Positions 41,370 to 50,471 of a DNA stretch of 64,000 nt are shown piece by piece. The translations under genes were made by a program, and so were the position numbers. Origin of the DNA: Pseudomonas sp. M47T1 (GTDB taxonomy: Bacteria; Pseudomonadota; Gammaproteobacteria; Pseudomonadales; Pseudomonadaceae); NCBI RefSeq assembly GCF_000263855.1, contig NZ_AJWX01000019.1:61458-125457 (forward strand), read 5' to 3'. Each line of letters starts with the position of its first letter. The first letter of the stretch is position 1. The notes beneath the pieces are model-generated. The model ran no database searches, had not been told where the DNA came from, and saw only the letters and a list, made by a program, of their open reading frames with translations.

Positions 41370-42683
41370 ATGAAAGTGTTGAAAGGCCAGGACATTCTGG
41401 CACTTGGTTTCATGACGTTTGCGTTGTTCGTGGGCGCTGGCAACATCATCTTCCCGCCTATCGTCGGCCTGCAGGCCGGTCCGCATGCGTGGATGGCCGC
41501 CTTTGGCTTCCTGATCACCGCCGTGGGTTTGCCGGTGGTGACCGTGGTTGCCCTGGCGAAAGTCGGCGGCGGCATGGACGCGCTCAGCAGCCCGATCGGC
41601 AAGGTCGCTGGCGGCCTGCTGGCAGCGGTCAGCTACCTGGCCGTGGGCCCGCTGTTCGCTACCCCGCGTACCGCCACCGTGTCGTTTGAAGTGGGCCTGG
41701 CGCCCCTGACCGGCGACAGCCCGACTGCGTTGTTCTGCTACAGCCTGGTGTACTTCGTCGTGGTGCTGGCCGTGTCGATGTACCCGGGCAAGCTGCTCGA
41801 TACCGTCGGCCGTTTCCTGGCGCCGCTGAAGATCATCGCGCTGGCCGCGCTGGGCATCGCCGCGTTCATGCTGCCGGCAGGCCCGGTGGGTGACGCGCAA
41901 CCGGCCTACCAGGCGGCACCGTTCTCCAACGGCTTCATCAACGGCTACCTGACCATGGATACCCTGGGCGCCCTGGTGTTCGGTATTGTCATTGTCAATG
42001 CCATCCGCTCGCGCGGTGTGGAGTCGCCGAAGCTGATCACCCGCTACGCGATCATCGCCGGCCTGATCGCCGGCGTTGGCCTGGCGCTGGTGTATGTCAG
42101 CCTGTTCCGCCTGGGTGAAGGCAGCCATATCATCGCCGCCGATGCCACCAACGGCGCCATGGTGTTGCATGCCTACGTGCAGCACACCTTCGGTTCGCTG
42201 GGCAGTGGCTTCCTGGCTGTGCTGATCTCCCTGGCCTGCCTGGTCACTGCGGTAGGCCTGACCTGCGCATGCGCCGAGTACTTCAGCAAGTGCCTGCCTC
42301 TGTCCTACAAGGCCCTGGTAGTGCTGCTGGCCGGCTTCTCGCTGTTGGTCTCCAACCTGGGCCTGACCAAGCTGATTGCCTTCTCCATTCCGGTGCTGAC
42401 GGCCATCTACCCGCCGTGCATCGTGTTGGTGGCGTTGAGTTTCTGCAAGGAGTTCTTCACCTCGCCGACTCGCGTGTTCGCGCCGGTGATGGGTGTTTCG
42501 CTGATCTTCGGCCTGGTTGACGCTCTGAAGGGCGCCGGCTTCGCCGACTGGCTGCCAGCGTCGCTGGCTCACCTGCCGTTGAGCGACCAGGGGCTGGCGT
42601 GGCTGGTGCCATCGGTGGCTACCTTGGCTGCTGCTGTGGTGGTTGATCGGGTGATGGGCAAGGCGCGCGAAGCGGTTGCCTGA
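41370..42683 (+). CDS. brnQ: branched-chain amino acid transporter
   Basis: 437 residues, about 12 membrane helices. MKVLKGQDILALGFMTFALF and VGAGNIIFPPIVGLQAG are the LIVCS/BrnQ family opening; SMYPGKLLDTVGRFLAPLKI and SLACLVTAVGLTCACAEYFS continue the match. Sodium-coupled uptake of leucine, isoleucine and valine. ATG 41370 fits the family; no strong ribosome site is visible. A terminator follows. Confidence 0.93.
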   Translation: MKVLKGQDILALGFMTFALFVGAGNIIFPPIVGLQAGPHAWMAAFGFLITAVGLPVVTVVALAKVGGGMDALSSPIGKVAGGLLAAVSYLAVGPLFATPRTATVSFEVGLAPLTGDSPTALFCYSLVYFVVVLAVSMYPGKLLDTVGRFLAPLKIIALAALGIAAFMLPAGPVGDAQPAYQAAPFSNGFINGYLTMDTLGALVFGIVIVNAIRSRGVESPKLITRYAIIAGLIAGVGLALVYVSLFRLGEGSHIIAADATNGAMVLHAYVQHTFGSLGSGFLAVLISLACLVTAVGLTCACAEYFSKCLPLSYKALVVLLAGFSLLVSNLGLTKLIAFSIPVLTAIYPPCIVLVALSFCKEFFTSPTRVFAPVMGVSLIFGLVDALKGAGFADWLPASLAHLPLSDQGLAWLVPSVATLAAAVVVDRVMGKAREAVA

Positions 42684-42734
42684 TATCTGGTAGCAGACCT
42701 TTGCAGGCGGCCACAAGCTGCCAATGCAATATTG

Positions 42735-42773
42735 AAATGCCCTGCATCGACGGATGCGGGGCATTTTCGTTTT
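42735..42773 (+). terminator. terminator after brnQ
   Basis: AAATGCCCTGCATC - GACG - GATGCGGGGCATTTT with one mismatch in the stem and a T-rich end. Confidence 0.8.
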
Positions 42774-42931
42774 GGCATGCCCCACGCAACCGCCCTAACG
42801 CCGCGTACCGGCCAGATCAAAAGCACGGGAGCAAGACCAAAAGCCAAAGCCAAAGCCAGATCAACGTCGTAACCGCGTGCTATACCCCCTGTACCGGTTC
42901 GCATCGCGACCCTTAAAAGGAAGCTGCCCCC

Positions 42932-43345
42932 ATGAGTATCCCGTTTTGGTGTGTCTTTATCGCCGCCATCCTGATCTACGTGGCCCGCGTACCCGTGACC
43001 AAAGCCATGAAAGAGCAGGGTGGCTACAACAACCATCAGCCCCGCGCGCAGCAGGGGCAGCTCACCGGGCAGGGCGCGCGGGCGGTGGCGGCCCACCAGA
43101 ACAGCTTCGAGGCCTTCATACTGTTCGCGGTAGGGGTGCTGATGGCCCACACCACCCAGACCCAAGGCTGGGTCATTGATTTGCTGGCAATCATCTTCAT
43201 CATCTGTCGCCTCATTTACTTGCCGCTGTATTGGTACGACAAACCCTCCCAGCGTTCTTTGGTGTGGATGATCGGACTGGTGTGTTCGCTGTTGTTAATG
43301 CTTAGCCCCGTTTATCGGTACTGGGTATTGTCGACCATCCAATAG
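42932..43345 (+). CDS. MAPEG-family membrane protein
   Basis: 137 residues with four hydrophobic helices. GQGARAVAAHQNSFEAFILF is the conserved MAPEG helix 2 motif (R-A-x-x-A-H-x-N-x-x-E). Bacterial MAPEG proteins are glutathione-linked in some cases, but the substrate here is unknown. The gap before it contains a small AAAGCC tandem (around 42838-42858). Confidence 0.88.
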   Translation: MSIPFWCVFIAAILIYVARVPVTKAMKEQGGYNNHQPRAQQGQLTGQGARAVAAHQNSFEAFILFAVGVLMAHTTQTQGWVIDLLAIIFIICRLIYLPLYWYDKPSQRSLVWMIGLVCSLLLMLSPVYRYWVLSTIQ

Positions 43346-43362
43346 TTTTTGCAGGCGCCCAC

Positions 43363-43390
43363 AAAAAAGCCCGGCAATTGGCCGGGCTTT
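43363..43390. terminator. bidirectional terminator between MAPEG gene and lipoprotein
   Basis: AAAAAAGCCCGGC - AATT - GCCGGGCTTT; it serves the convergent genes on both strands, though the plus-strand T-run is only three long. Confidence 0.85.
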
Positions 43391-43411
43391 GACTGACGCG
43401 GTTTACGCGGC

Positions 43412-43705
43412 TCAGTTTTTCGCAGGTTCGCTCGGTGTGGTTGCCTGAGGTGCTGGAGTCTGCACGTTGGAGGCACCGTCGGAGTTTTCCTTGGCGCGTT
43501 CCTGGTTGGCTTCGTCGTTGGATTTGGCAGCTTCAGCGTTTTCTTTAGCGGCGTCGTTCATTTTATCCTGAGCGTCGTCCATCTTCTGTTGTGCTTGTTC
43601 GGCGTGTTGCTGCGCATCCTGGGCTTTGTCCTCGGATTTCTTGTCGCAGGCAGCCAGGCCAAGGGAAGCGGCCAGCATCAGGGCATAAGCTAAAGTTTTA
43701 CGCAT
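43412..43705 (-). CDS. small coiled-coil lipoprotein
   Basis: 97 residues: a signal with lipobox LGLAACDKK (Cys20), then an Ala/Gln/Asp/Lys-rich helical repeat (AQDAQQHAEQAQQKMDDAQD, then KMNDAAKENAEAAK) and a Pro/Thr tail. AAGGAG eight bases before ATG 43705 supports the start. It is similar in style to OprI-like or stress-induced lipoproteins, but no precise family is recognised. Confidence 0.75.
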   Translation of the reverse strand: MRKTLAYALMLAASLGLAACDKKSEDKAQDAQQHAEQAQQKMDDAQDKMNDAAKENAEAAKSNDEANQERAKENSDGASNVQTPAPQATTPSEPAKN

Positions 43706-43861
43706 GGGGTGTTTCTCCTTATTGAAGATATCTACTTTCCCTTCGAGCGTTGACCGGCAATGTAAGTTCCGTACCGCTCAGCGATATATAAGTGTTGGAT
43801 CCGTATAGACTTTTTATTCACAGTGTGCTGATTCGAAAAATAATAACCAAGGCCTTGTCAT

Positions 43862-44341
43862 ATGACTGAAACGCCGTTGTTACAGCAAGCCCGCCGATTT
43901 ATCAGCGCGTTGCCGCACTGTCAGATCATTGGCCTGAGTGTCACTGCTATCGACGAAAAGGGCGTGACACTGATGCTGCCGTATTCGCCGGCCATCGTTG
44001 GCAACCCGCAGACTGGCGTCATACATGGCGGGGCGGTCACCACCTTGATGGACACCACTTGCGGTATCGCCACGCTGTGCGTGCTACCCAGTTTCGAGGT
44101 GTGCCCCACGCTGGACCTGCGCATTGACTACATCCATCCGGCGCAGGCCCACAAGGCGATCCATGGCTACGCTGAATGTTATCGTGTGACGCGTGACGTG
44201 ATCTTCACGCGCGGCTTTGCCTACCAGGACAGTGCCGAGCAGCCCATCGCCCAGGTGGTGGGCACTTTCATGCGCCTGGGCAAGGGCATCAAGGGTGGCA
44301 CGGCATTCGCCGGCGCGCTTGGCCAGGGAGCCCGACCATGA
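43862..44341 (+). CDS. PaaI-family thioesterase, first of a pair
   Basis: 159 residues, hotdog fold: NPQTGVIHGGAVTTLMDTTC is the active-site helix and CPTLDLRIDYIHPAQAHKAI the following strands. Probable acyl-CoA thioesterase. It overlaps the next, related gene at ATGA, so the two products may form a heteromer or act on related substrates. Confidence 0.87.
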   Translation: MTETPLLQQARRFISALPHCQIIGLSVTAIDEKGVTLMLPYSPAIVGNPQTGVIHGGAVTTLMDTTCGIATLCVLPSFEVCPTLDLRIDYIHPAQAHKAIHGYAECYRVTRDVIFTRGFAYQDSAEQPIAQVVGTFMRLGKGIKGGTAFAGALGQGARP

Positions 44342-44793
44342 TTGACCAGGCTTTGCGCGACCAACTGCGGGTGGCCCATGAACGCAACGATTACGCGCCG
44401 CTGCTGGCATTGATCCCTTATGCCTCGTTGATCGGCATTGAGTGCCGTCGCGAAGAGCAGGGCGTGCTGTTCTGCCTGCCGGCCAATCGCAACAATATTG
44501 GTAACCCTTTGTTGCCGGCCATCCACGGCGGCGTGATTGCCGGGTTCATGGAGCTGGCCGCAGCCCTGCAGTTGATTCTGTTCACGGGCACTGAGCAGGT
44601 GCCGAAGATTATCGACTTTTCCGTGGACTACCTGCGCGCCGGGCTCTACCGCGATACGTTTGCCCGCTGCCAGCTATGGCGCCAGGGGCGGCGAGTGACC
44701 AATGTGGCGATCACGGCCTGGCAGGCCGATCCGCAAGAGCCCATCGCCACCGCGCGAGCGCATTTCAAGATTGATGAAAGCACGGCCCCTTGA
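44338..44793 (+). CDS. PaaI-family thioesterase, second of a pair
   Basis: 151 residues, hotdog fold: NPLLPAIHGGVIAGFMELAA is the active-site helix and IDFSVDYLRAGLYRDTFARC the next strands. It differs clearly from the upstream copy (no Asp after the HGG helix but Glu in MELAA). It starts inside the end of that gene. The substrate is unknown. Confidence 0.86.
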   Translation: MIDQALRDQLRVAHERNDYAPLLALIPYASLIGIECRREEQGVLFCLPANRNNIGNPLLPAIHGGVIAGFMELAAALQLILFTGTEQVPKIIDFSVDYLRAGLYRDTFARCQLWRQGRRVTNVAITAWQADPQEPIATARAHFKIDESTAP

Positions 44794-44883
44794 AATCACT
44801 GCCGGTGCCCCCATCTCGTTGTCATCCCGCCGCAACTGCGCTTGAGCCCGCGGCCTTTGCCATCTGATTGGAGTTTGATGACC

Positions 44884-46788
44884 ATGAGTGTGGAAACTCA
44901 AAAAGAAACCCTGGGCTTCCAGACCGAGGTGAAGCAACTGCTGCACCTCATGATCCATTCGCTGTATTCCAACAAGGAAATTTTCCTTCGCGAATTGATC
45001 TCCAACGCATCCGACGCTGTCGACAAACTGCGCTTCGAAGCATTGTCCAAGCCCGAACTGCTTGAAGGCGGCGCCGAGCTGAAGATTCGCGTGAGCTTCG
45101 ACAAGGACGCCAAGACCGTCACCCTCGAAGACAACGGCATCGGCATGAACCGTGACGACGTGATTACCCACCTGGGTACCATCGCCAAGTCCGGCACCGC
45201 CGACTTCATGAAAAACCTGACGGGTGACCAGAAAAAAGACTCGCACCTGATCGGCCAGTTCGGCGTGGGCTTCTATTCCGCGTTCATCGTTGCCGACCAG
45301 GTTGACGTGTACAGCCGTCGCGCCGGCAGCGCCGCCAGCGAAGGCGTGCACTGGTCCTCCAAGGGCGAGGGCGACTTCGAAGTGGCCAACGTCGACAAGG
45401 CCGACCGCGGTACCCGCATCGTGCTGCACCTGAAGGCCGACGAGTCCGAGTTCGCCGATGGCTGGCGCCTGCGCAACATCATCAAGAAGTACTCCGACCA
45501 CATTGCCCTGCCCATCGAGTTGCCGAAAGAACAGGAAGCGGCCGAAGGCGAGGAAAAGCCTGCCGTTGAATGGGAAACCGTCAACCGTGCCAGCGCCCTG
45601 TGGACCCGTCCGCGCACCGAGGTGAAGGACGAGGAATACCAGGAGTTCTACAAGCACATCGCTCACGACTACGAGAACCCGCTGAGCTGGAGCCACAACA
45701 AGGTCGAAGGCAAGCTGGAGTACAGCTCGCTGCTGTACGTGCCGGCCCGTGCGCCCTTCGACCTGTACCAGCGTGAGGCGCCAAAAGGCCTGAAGCTTTA
45801 CGTGCAGCGCGTGTTCGTGATGGACCAGGCCGAGTCGTTCCTGCCGCTGTACCTGCGCTTCATCAAGGGTGTTGTCGATTCCAACGACCTGTCGCTGAAC
45901 GTGTCGCGGGAAATCCTGCAGAAAGACCCGATCATCGATTCGATGAAAACCGCCCTCACCAAGCGCGTACTGGACATGCTGGAGAAGCTGGCCAAGAACG
46001 AGCCTGAGCAGTACAAGGGCTTCTGGAAGAACTTCGGCCAGGTCATCAAGGAAGGTCCGGCGGAAGACTTCGCCAACAAGGAAAAAATCGCCGGGCTGCT
46101 GCGCTTTGCGTCTACCCACGACGACAGCGGCGAGCAGTCCGTGTCCCTGGCCGACTACCTGGCCCGCGCCAAGGAAGGTCAGGACAAGATCTACTTCCTC
46201 ACCGGTGAGTCCTACGCGCAGGTCAAGAACAGCCCGCACTTGGAAGTCTTCCGCAAGAAAGGCATCGAAGTGCTGCTGCTGACCGACCGTATCGACGAGT
46301 GGCTGATGAGCTACCTGACCGACTTCGACGGCAAGGGTTTTGTCGACGTGGCCCGTGGTGACCTGGACCTGGGCAAGCTGGATTCGGAAGAAGACAAGAA
46401 AGCCCAGGAAGAAGTGGCCAAGGATAAGGAAGGCCTGATCGAACGCCTGAAAGCCGCGCTGGGCGACAGCGTCAGCGAAGTGCGCGTGTCACATCGCCTG
46501 ACCGACTCGCCAGCGATCCTGGCTATCGGTGAGCAGGACCTGGGCCTGCAGATGCGTCAGATCCTGGAAGCCAGCGGGCAGAAGGTGCCGGATTCCAAGC
46601 CGATCTTCGAGTTCAACCCCTCTCACCCGCTGATCGAGAAACTGGATCACGAGCAGAGCGAAGACCGTTTCGCCGACTTCTCGCACATCCTGTTCGATCA
46701 GGCAGCCCTGGCTGCCGGTGACAGCCTGAAGGACCCGGCCGCCTACGTGCGCCGTCTGAACAAGCTGCTGGTTGAATTGTCCGTTTAA
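44884..46788 (+). CDS. htpG: Hsp90-type chaperone HtpG
   Basis: 634 residues. N-terminal GHKL ATPase domain with ELISNASDAVDKLRFEAL, LEDNGIGMNRDDVITHLGTI and GQFGVGFYSAFIVAD; middle domain with LPLYLRFIKGVVDSNDLSLN and VSREILQ; and the C-terminal dimerisation domain. ATG 44884 gives the family start MSVETQKETLGFQTEV. ATG 44878 (two residues longer) has GGAG four bases upstream and cannot be excluded. A terminator follows. Confidence 0.97.
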   Translation: MSVETQKETLGFQTEVKQLLHLMIHSLYSNKEIFLRELISNASDAVDKLRFEALSKPELLEGGAELKIRVSFDKDAKTVTLEDNGIGMNRDDVITHLGTIAKSGTADFMKNLTGDQKKDSHLIGQFGVGFYSAFIVADQVDVYSRRAGSAASEGVHWSSKGEGDFEVANVDKADRGTRIVLHLKADESEFADGWRLRNIIKKYSDHIALPIELPKEQEAAEGEEKPAVEWETVNRASALWTRPRTEVKDEEYQEFYKHIAHDYENPLSWSHNKVEGKLEYSSLLYVPARAPFDLYQREAPKGLKLYVQRVFVMDQAESFLPLYLRFIKGVVDSNDLSLNVSREILQKDPIIDSMKTALTKRVLDMLEKLAKNEPEQYKGFWKNFGQVIKEGPAEDFANKEKIAGLLRFASTHDDSGEQSVSLADYLARAKEGQDKIYFLTGESYAQVKNSPHLEVFRKKGIEVLLLTDRIDEWLMSYLTDFDGKGFVDVARGDLDLGKLDSEEDKKAQEEVAKDKEGLIERLKAALGDSVSEVRVSHRLTDSPAILAIGEQDLGLQMRQILEASGQKVPDSKPIFEFNPSHPLIEKLDHEQSEDRFADFSHILFDQAALAAGDSLKDPAAYVRRLNKLLVELSV

Positions 46789-46798
46789 ACTGTTGCAG

Positions 46799-46824
46799 CA
46801 AAAACCCGCTTCGGCGGGTTTTTG
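46799..46824 (+). terminator. rho-independent terminator after htpG
   Basis: CAAAAACCCGC - TTC - GGCGGGTTTTTG, a strong stem ending in a five-T run. Confidence 0.92.
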
Positions 46825-46861
46825 CGTTTAAGTCCTACTCTCTTTGTATTGGGGAAACATC

Positions 46862-47593
46862 ATGACTGTTACCGTTCAATCCGTTGTCTATCAGATCGAT
46901 GGCAAGCCGTATGAAAGCCGCCTGGTGTATGACGCTGCGGTGGTATCCCCGCGCCCGGGCTTGCTGATGGCCCCTAACTGGGTAGGCGTGAGCGAAGGCG
47001 CCGAGCGTATCGCGCAGTCCGTCGCCGCCCAAGGTTATGTGGTGCTGCTGGCCGACCTGTACGGCCAGGCCGTGCGCCCGAAAGGCAACGAGGAATGCCT
47101 GGCGGCGATGATGCCGCTCAAGACTGACCGTGCCGAACTGCGCAAGCGCATGCAGGTCGCGTTCGAGCAGTTGCAGGCCCAGACCACTGCTGCGGTGGAC
47201 AAGGACCAGTTGGCTACTTTCGGTTTCTGCTTCGGCGGTTGCTGCTCCCTGGAGCTGGCCCGTACCGGCGCGCCGCTGAAGGCTGCCGTATCGTTCCACG
47301 GTACCCTGGACACCCCGAACCCGGCCGATGGCAAGAACATCAAGGGCAAGGTGCTGGTGCTGCACGGTGCCAGCGACCCATTGGTGCCGAAAGAGCAGCT
47401 GCCGGCGTTTGAAGAAGAAATGAATGCTGCCGGTGTGGATTGGCAGTTCACCAGCTACGGCGGTGCGTACCACTCGTTCACCGACGTGGAAGCCAACAAC
47501 CCGGGCGTGCAGATGTACAACAAGGTAGTGGCAGACCGTGCGTTCACGGCCATGCACAACTTGCTGGAAGAAGTCTTCAAACCAGCGGTGTAA
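46862..47593 (+). CDS. dienelactone hydrolase family protein
   Basis: 243 residues, alpha/beta hydrolase. Catalytic triad: Cys123 in FGFCFGGCC, Asp in HGASDPLVPKEQ and His in GGAYHSFTDVEA. The nucleophile is Cys rather than Ser, as in true dienelactone hydrolases. No aromatic-degradation genes are nearby, so the physiological substrate is open. ATG 46862 follows GGGGAAAC. A REP-like element lies directly downstream. Confidence 0.88.
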   Translation: MTVTVQSVVYQIDGKPYESRLVYDAAVVSPRPGLLMAPNWVGVSEGAERIAQSVAAQGYVVLLADLYGQAVRPKGNEECLAAMMPLKTDRAELRKRMQVAFEQLQAQTTAAVDKDQLATFGFCFGGCCSLELARTGAPLKAAVSFHGTLDTPNPADGKNIKGKVLVLHGASDPLVPKEQLPAFEEEMNAAGVDWQFTSYGGAYHSFTDVEANNPGVQMYNKVVADRAFTAMHNLLEEVFKPAV

Positions 47594-47604
47594 CGCGGTA
47601 GGCC

Positions 47605-47695
47605 CTGTGGGAGTGGGCTTTGCCCGCGAATGTCGCGCCGCGTTCCGTCTGACGAAATGTGGCGATTTCTTCGCGGGCAGAGCCCGCTCCCACAC
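47605..47695. repeat. paired REP element, family C copy 2
   Basis: CTGTGGGAGTGGGCTTTGCC at one end and GCAGAGCCCGCTCCCACAC at the other, with GTCGCGCC between: a classical Pseudomonas convergent REP pair. It abuts the stop of the pirin gene. Confidence 0.8.
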
Positions 47696-48567
47696 TAATT
47701 TCTGCGGCTTGAGGGCAATTCGATCCTTTCGGTTTCGCCCGGCACAGTCGGCCAGTCCCTGGCCGCCCATTTCGCCCGCGCCTGATCAATCAAGGCCACG
47801 TCGCTGGCGACGAAATTCCAGTTCATTCGTCGCGGGCCATCCAGCGGTGCGCCACCGATCAGCATCAGATGGCAGTCTGACTGCGCCACCAGCGTCGGTT
47901 GTTCTCCGGCGTCGAGCACCAGCAGCGTCAATGGCTGCACCGCCTCGTCTTGCAGTTGCATATCACCCTCCAGCACATACAGCGCCCGCTCCAGATGTTC
48001 ATCAGGAATCAGTAGCGTGCTGCCCGCCACCATGTGGACTTCAGCGTACAGGGTGGGGGAAAGAACCGGCACTGGCGACGTCAGGCAGAAGCCTTCCCCG
48101 GCGATCATGCGGATACGAACGCCCAGGCTCTCGCTGACGGGCAGATCGCCTGCCAGGTGATGGCGATAGTGGCTGTCGCCCTGTTCGACGCTCACAGGCG
48201 ATGCCAACCATATCTGCAGGCCGTGCAGGCGTGAACCGCTGGCGCGCAGATCGTCCGGTGTGCGCTCCACATGGGCAATGGCCTTGCCTGCGGTCATCCA
48301 GCTGGCTTCGCCGGGTGCTACGCGCTGGTCCGAACCCAGGCTATCCTTGTGCAGCAGTTCGCCTTCGAACAGGTAGGTGAGGGTGGACAGGCCGATGTGC
48401 GGGTGCTGGCGAATGTTCACGCCATGCCCGGGGGCATAGACGGTGGCGAGCATGTGGTCGAAAAACACGAAGGGCCCCACGGCGCGGCATTGCCGCGACG
48501 GCAGTGGGCGCAGGATGGGCTGGCCTTCGACGTCTTCGGCGGGTGGGCGGATCACCAAGTGCGGCAT
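47695..48567 (-). CDS. pirin-family protein
   Basis: 290 residues, bicupin. The metal-site segment of the first cupin is GHGVNIRQHPHIGLSTLTYL with VERT and the conserved H-x-H; SEHLHGLQ-type spacing appears as SRLHGLQIWL. Pirins bind iron and in some bacteria act as quercetinases or redox modulators; the role here is unknown. The OsmC-family gene upstream on the same strand ends 11 bases before it, so the two may be co-transcribed. Confidence 0.9.
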   Translation of the reverse strand: MPHLVIRPPAEDVEGQPILRPLPSRQCRAVGPFVFFDHMLATVYAPGHGVNIRQHPHIGLSTLTYLFEGELLHKDSLGSDQRVAPGEASWMTAGKAIAHVERTPDDLRASGSRLHGLQIWLASPVSVEQGDSHYRHHLAGDLPVSESLGVRIRMIAGEGFCLTSPVPVLSPTLYAEVHMVAGSTLLIPDEHLERALYVLEGDMQLQDEAVQPLTLLVLDAGEQPTLVAQSDCHLMLIGGAPLDGPRRMNWNFVASDVALIDQARAKWAARDWPTVPGETERIELPSSRRN

Positions 48568-48578
48568 GATGGGCTCCG

Positions 48579-48995
48579 TTACTGGCTGAAGGCGCCTTCG
48601 GCCAGCGTGGTGGTGATGGCCACGTCGGTGGTGGTCATCAGTTTGTGTACGGGGCAGCGGTCGGCCACGCGGTGCAGTTCGGCGCGCTGTTCTGCGGTAA
48701 GTACGCCCTTGAGGGTCAGTATCACGTTGATCGCGTAGTGGCCCTTTTGCTCCTGGCTGTCGTCGCGCTGCACGTCCACGGATACGCCGGTCAGCGGGAT
48801 GCCTTTTTTCTGCGCGTAGTACTTGAGGGTCAGGGCCTTGCAGGCGCCCAGGGCGGCATCGAAATAGTCGTGGGGGGAGGGGGCTGAATCGTCGCCGCCC
48901 AAGGCCTTGGGCAGGTCGGTGAACAGGGCGTGGTCGTCGATCTGCAGGCTGTGGCGAAAGCTGTCGGCGGATTCGGTGTTGACGGTGATGGTCAT
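48579..48995 (-). CDS. OsmC/Ohr-family protein
   Basis: 138 residues. SPHDYFDAALGACKALTLKY holds the resolving/peroxidatic Cys and the long helix of OsmC-like proteins; the second Cys is in LHRVADRCPVHKLMTT. These reduce organic peroxides with thiols. MTITVNTES at 48995 has AGGA seven bases upstream; the ORF continues to 49013 without a site. The pairing with pirin suggests a redox-stress theme. Confidence 0.88.
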   Translation of the reverse strand: MTITVNTESADSFRHSLQIDDHALFTDLPKALGGDDSAPSPHDYFDAALGACKALTLKYYAQKKGIPLTGVSVDVQRDDSQEQKGHYAINVILTLKGVLTAEQRAELHRVADRCPVHKLMTTTDVAITTTLAEGAFSQ

Positions 48996-49080
48996 CGGGC
49001 GGTCCTTGTGCATGATCGCCCTACTGTAGCCCGTGTCGCCAGGCCATGCTGGTACGTTTGTGCTGGGGGCTACGAATTAG

Positions 49081-49168
49081 GTGGGAGCGGGTTCTACCCG
49101 CGAAAAGCGCGCTGCGGTTTTTCAATGACTGCGCGGTGTGGCCTTCGCGGGTAGAACCCGCTCGCACG
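49081..49168. repeat. paired REP element, family C copy 3
   Basis: GTGGGAGCGGGTTCTACCCG and CGGGTAGAACCCGCTCGCAC are inverse ends, with AAGCGCGCTGCGG between. A convergent REP pair in the gap upstream of the OsmC gene and downstream of fabB. Confidence 0.8.
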
Positions 49169-49185
49169 GGGCGCGATGATGCAGG

Positions 49186-49221
49186 CCAAAAAAAACGGCA
49201 CCCGAAGGTGCCGTTCTTTTT
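49186..49221 (-). terminator. terminator after fabB
   Basis: AACGGCACC - CGAA - GGTGCCGTT stem between long A and T tracts. It lies 19 bases beyond the fabB stop on the minus strand. Confidence 0.88.
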
Positions 49222-49239
49222 CAGTAAGGGGGTAAGCCC

Positions 49240-50460
49240 TTACTTGCCCTGCCAGCGCTTGAGCACCAGCGTGGCATTGGTGCCACCGAAACCGAAGCTG
49301 TTGCTCATGACGGTGTCGATCTTGGCGTTTTCCTGAGTCTCGCGCAGGATCGGCATGTCGGCAACGGCTGGGTCCAGTTCGTCGATGTTGGCGGAGCCGG
49401 CAATGAAGTTGCCTTCCATCATCAGCATGCAGTAGATCGCTTCGTGAACGCCGGCGGCGCCCAGGGAGTGACCCGACAGGCTCTTGGTGGAGCTGATGGC
49501 CGGAGCCTTGTCGCCGAACACTTCACGCACACCTTTCATTTCCGCGACGTCGCCGACCGGGGTCGAGGTACCGTGGGTGTTCAGGTAGTCGATAGGGGTG
49601 TCGACGGTGGACAGCGCCTGCTGCATGCAGCGGATAGCGCCTTCGCCGCTTGGGGCAACCATGTCGTAGCCATCGGAAGTGGCGCCGTAACCGACGATTT
49701 CCGCGTAGATCTTGGCGCCACGGGCCAGGGCGTGTTCCAGTTCCTCGACCACCACCATGCCGCCACCGCCAGCGATGACGAAGCCATCACGGTCGTTGTC
49801 GTAGGCGCGAGAGGCCTTTTCAGGGGTGTCGTTGCGCTTGCTGGACAGGGCGCCCATGGCGTCGAACAGAAACGACTGGCTCCAGTGCTCTTCTTCACCG
49901 CCACCGGCGAAGACGATGTCCTGCTTGCCCATCTGGATCTGTTCCATGGCGGTACCGATGCAGTGAGCACTGGTGGCGCAGGCAGAAGCGATGGAGTAGT
50001 TCAGGCCCTTGATCTTGAAGGGCGTGGCCAGGCAGGCGGAGACCGTGCTGCTCATGGTGCGGGTCACGCGGTATGGACCAACGCGCTTCACGCCTTTTTC
50101 GCGCAGGATGTCCAGCGCTTCCATCTGGTTGAGCGTGGACGCACCACCCGAGCCGGCGATCAGGCCGGTACGCGGGTTGGAGACCATCTCGTCGGTCAGG
50201 CCCGAATCCTTGATGGCGTCGGCCATGGCCAGGTAGGCGTAGGCGGCGGCGTGGCCAACGAAGCGGTAGACCTTGCGGTCAATCAGCTCTTCGAGGTTGA
50301 GGTCAATGGAGCCGGAAACCTGGCTGCGCAGACCCATTTCGGCATATTCCGGATTGAAGCGGATGCCAGGGCGGTTTGCACGCAGGTTTGCGGTGACGGT
50401 GTCTTTGTCATTGCCCAAGCAGGAAACAATGCCCAGACCAGTGATAACGACGCGGCGCAT
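49240..50460 (-). CDS. fabB: 3-oxoacyl-ACP synthase I
   Basis: 406 residues. Elongates cis-3-decenoyl-ACP in unsaturated fatty acid synthesis. Catalytic Cys in SIASACATSAHCIGTAMEQ, His in LNTHGTSTPVGDVAEM and His in SLSGHSLGAAGVHEAIYC. Starts MRRVVITGLGIVSCLGNDKD. Located 11 bases after fabA in one operon, as in other pseudomonads. Confidence 0.97.
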   Translation of the reverse strand: MRRVVITGLGIVSCLGNDKDTVTANLRANRPGIRFNPEYAEMGLRSQVSGSIDLNLEELIDRKVYRFVGHAAAYAYLAMADAIKDSGLTDEMVSNPRTGLIAGSGGASTLNQMEALDILREKGVKRVGPYRVTRTMSSTVSACLATPFKIKGLNYSIASACATSAHCIGTAMEQIQMGKQDIVFAGGGEEEHWSQSFLFDAMGALSSKRNDTPEKASRAYDNDRDGFVIAGGGGMVVVEELEHALARGAKIYAEIVGYGATSDGYDMVAPSGEGAIRCMQQALSTVDTPIDYLNTHGTSTPVGDVAEMKGVREVFGDKAPAISSTKSLSGHSLGAAGVHEAIYCMLMMEGNFIAGSANIDELDPAVADMPILRETQENAKIDTVMSNSFGFGGTNATLVLKRWQGK

Positions 50461-50471
50461 GCGGATAACCC

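Noticed and set aside
42838..42858. AAAGCC tandem as a phase-variation tract
   Set aside because: About three imperfect units, not placed in a coding frame or promoter spacer.
44841..44865. Possible heat-shock (RpoH) promoter CTTGAG-N11-TGCCATCT before htpG
   Set aside because: A start site from it would fall on or beside the ribosome site, leaving a leader of about 6-12 bases; probably fortuitous.
47605..49168. CRISPR-like spaced palindromes
   Set aside because: Only two REP pairs of unequal spacing separated by genes; no uniform repeats or spacers.
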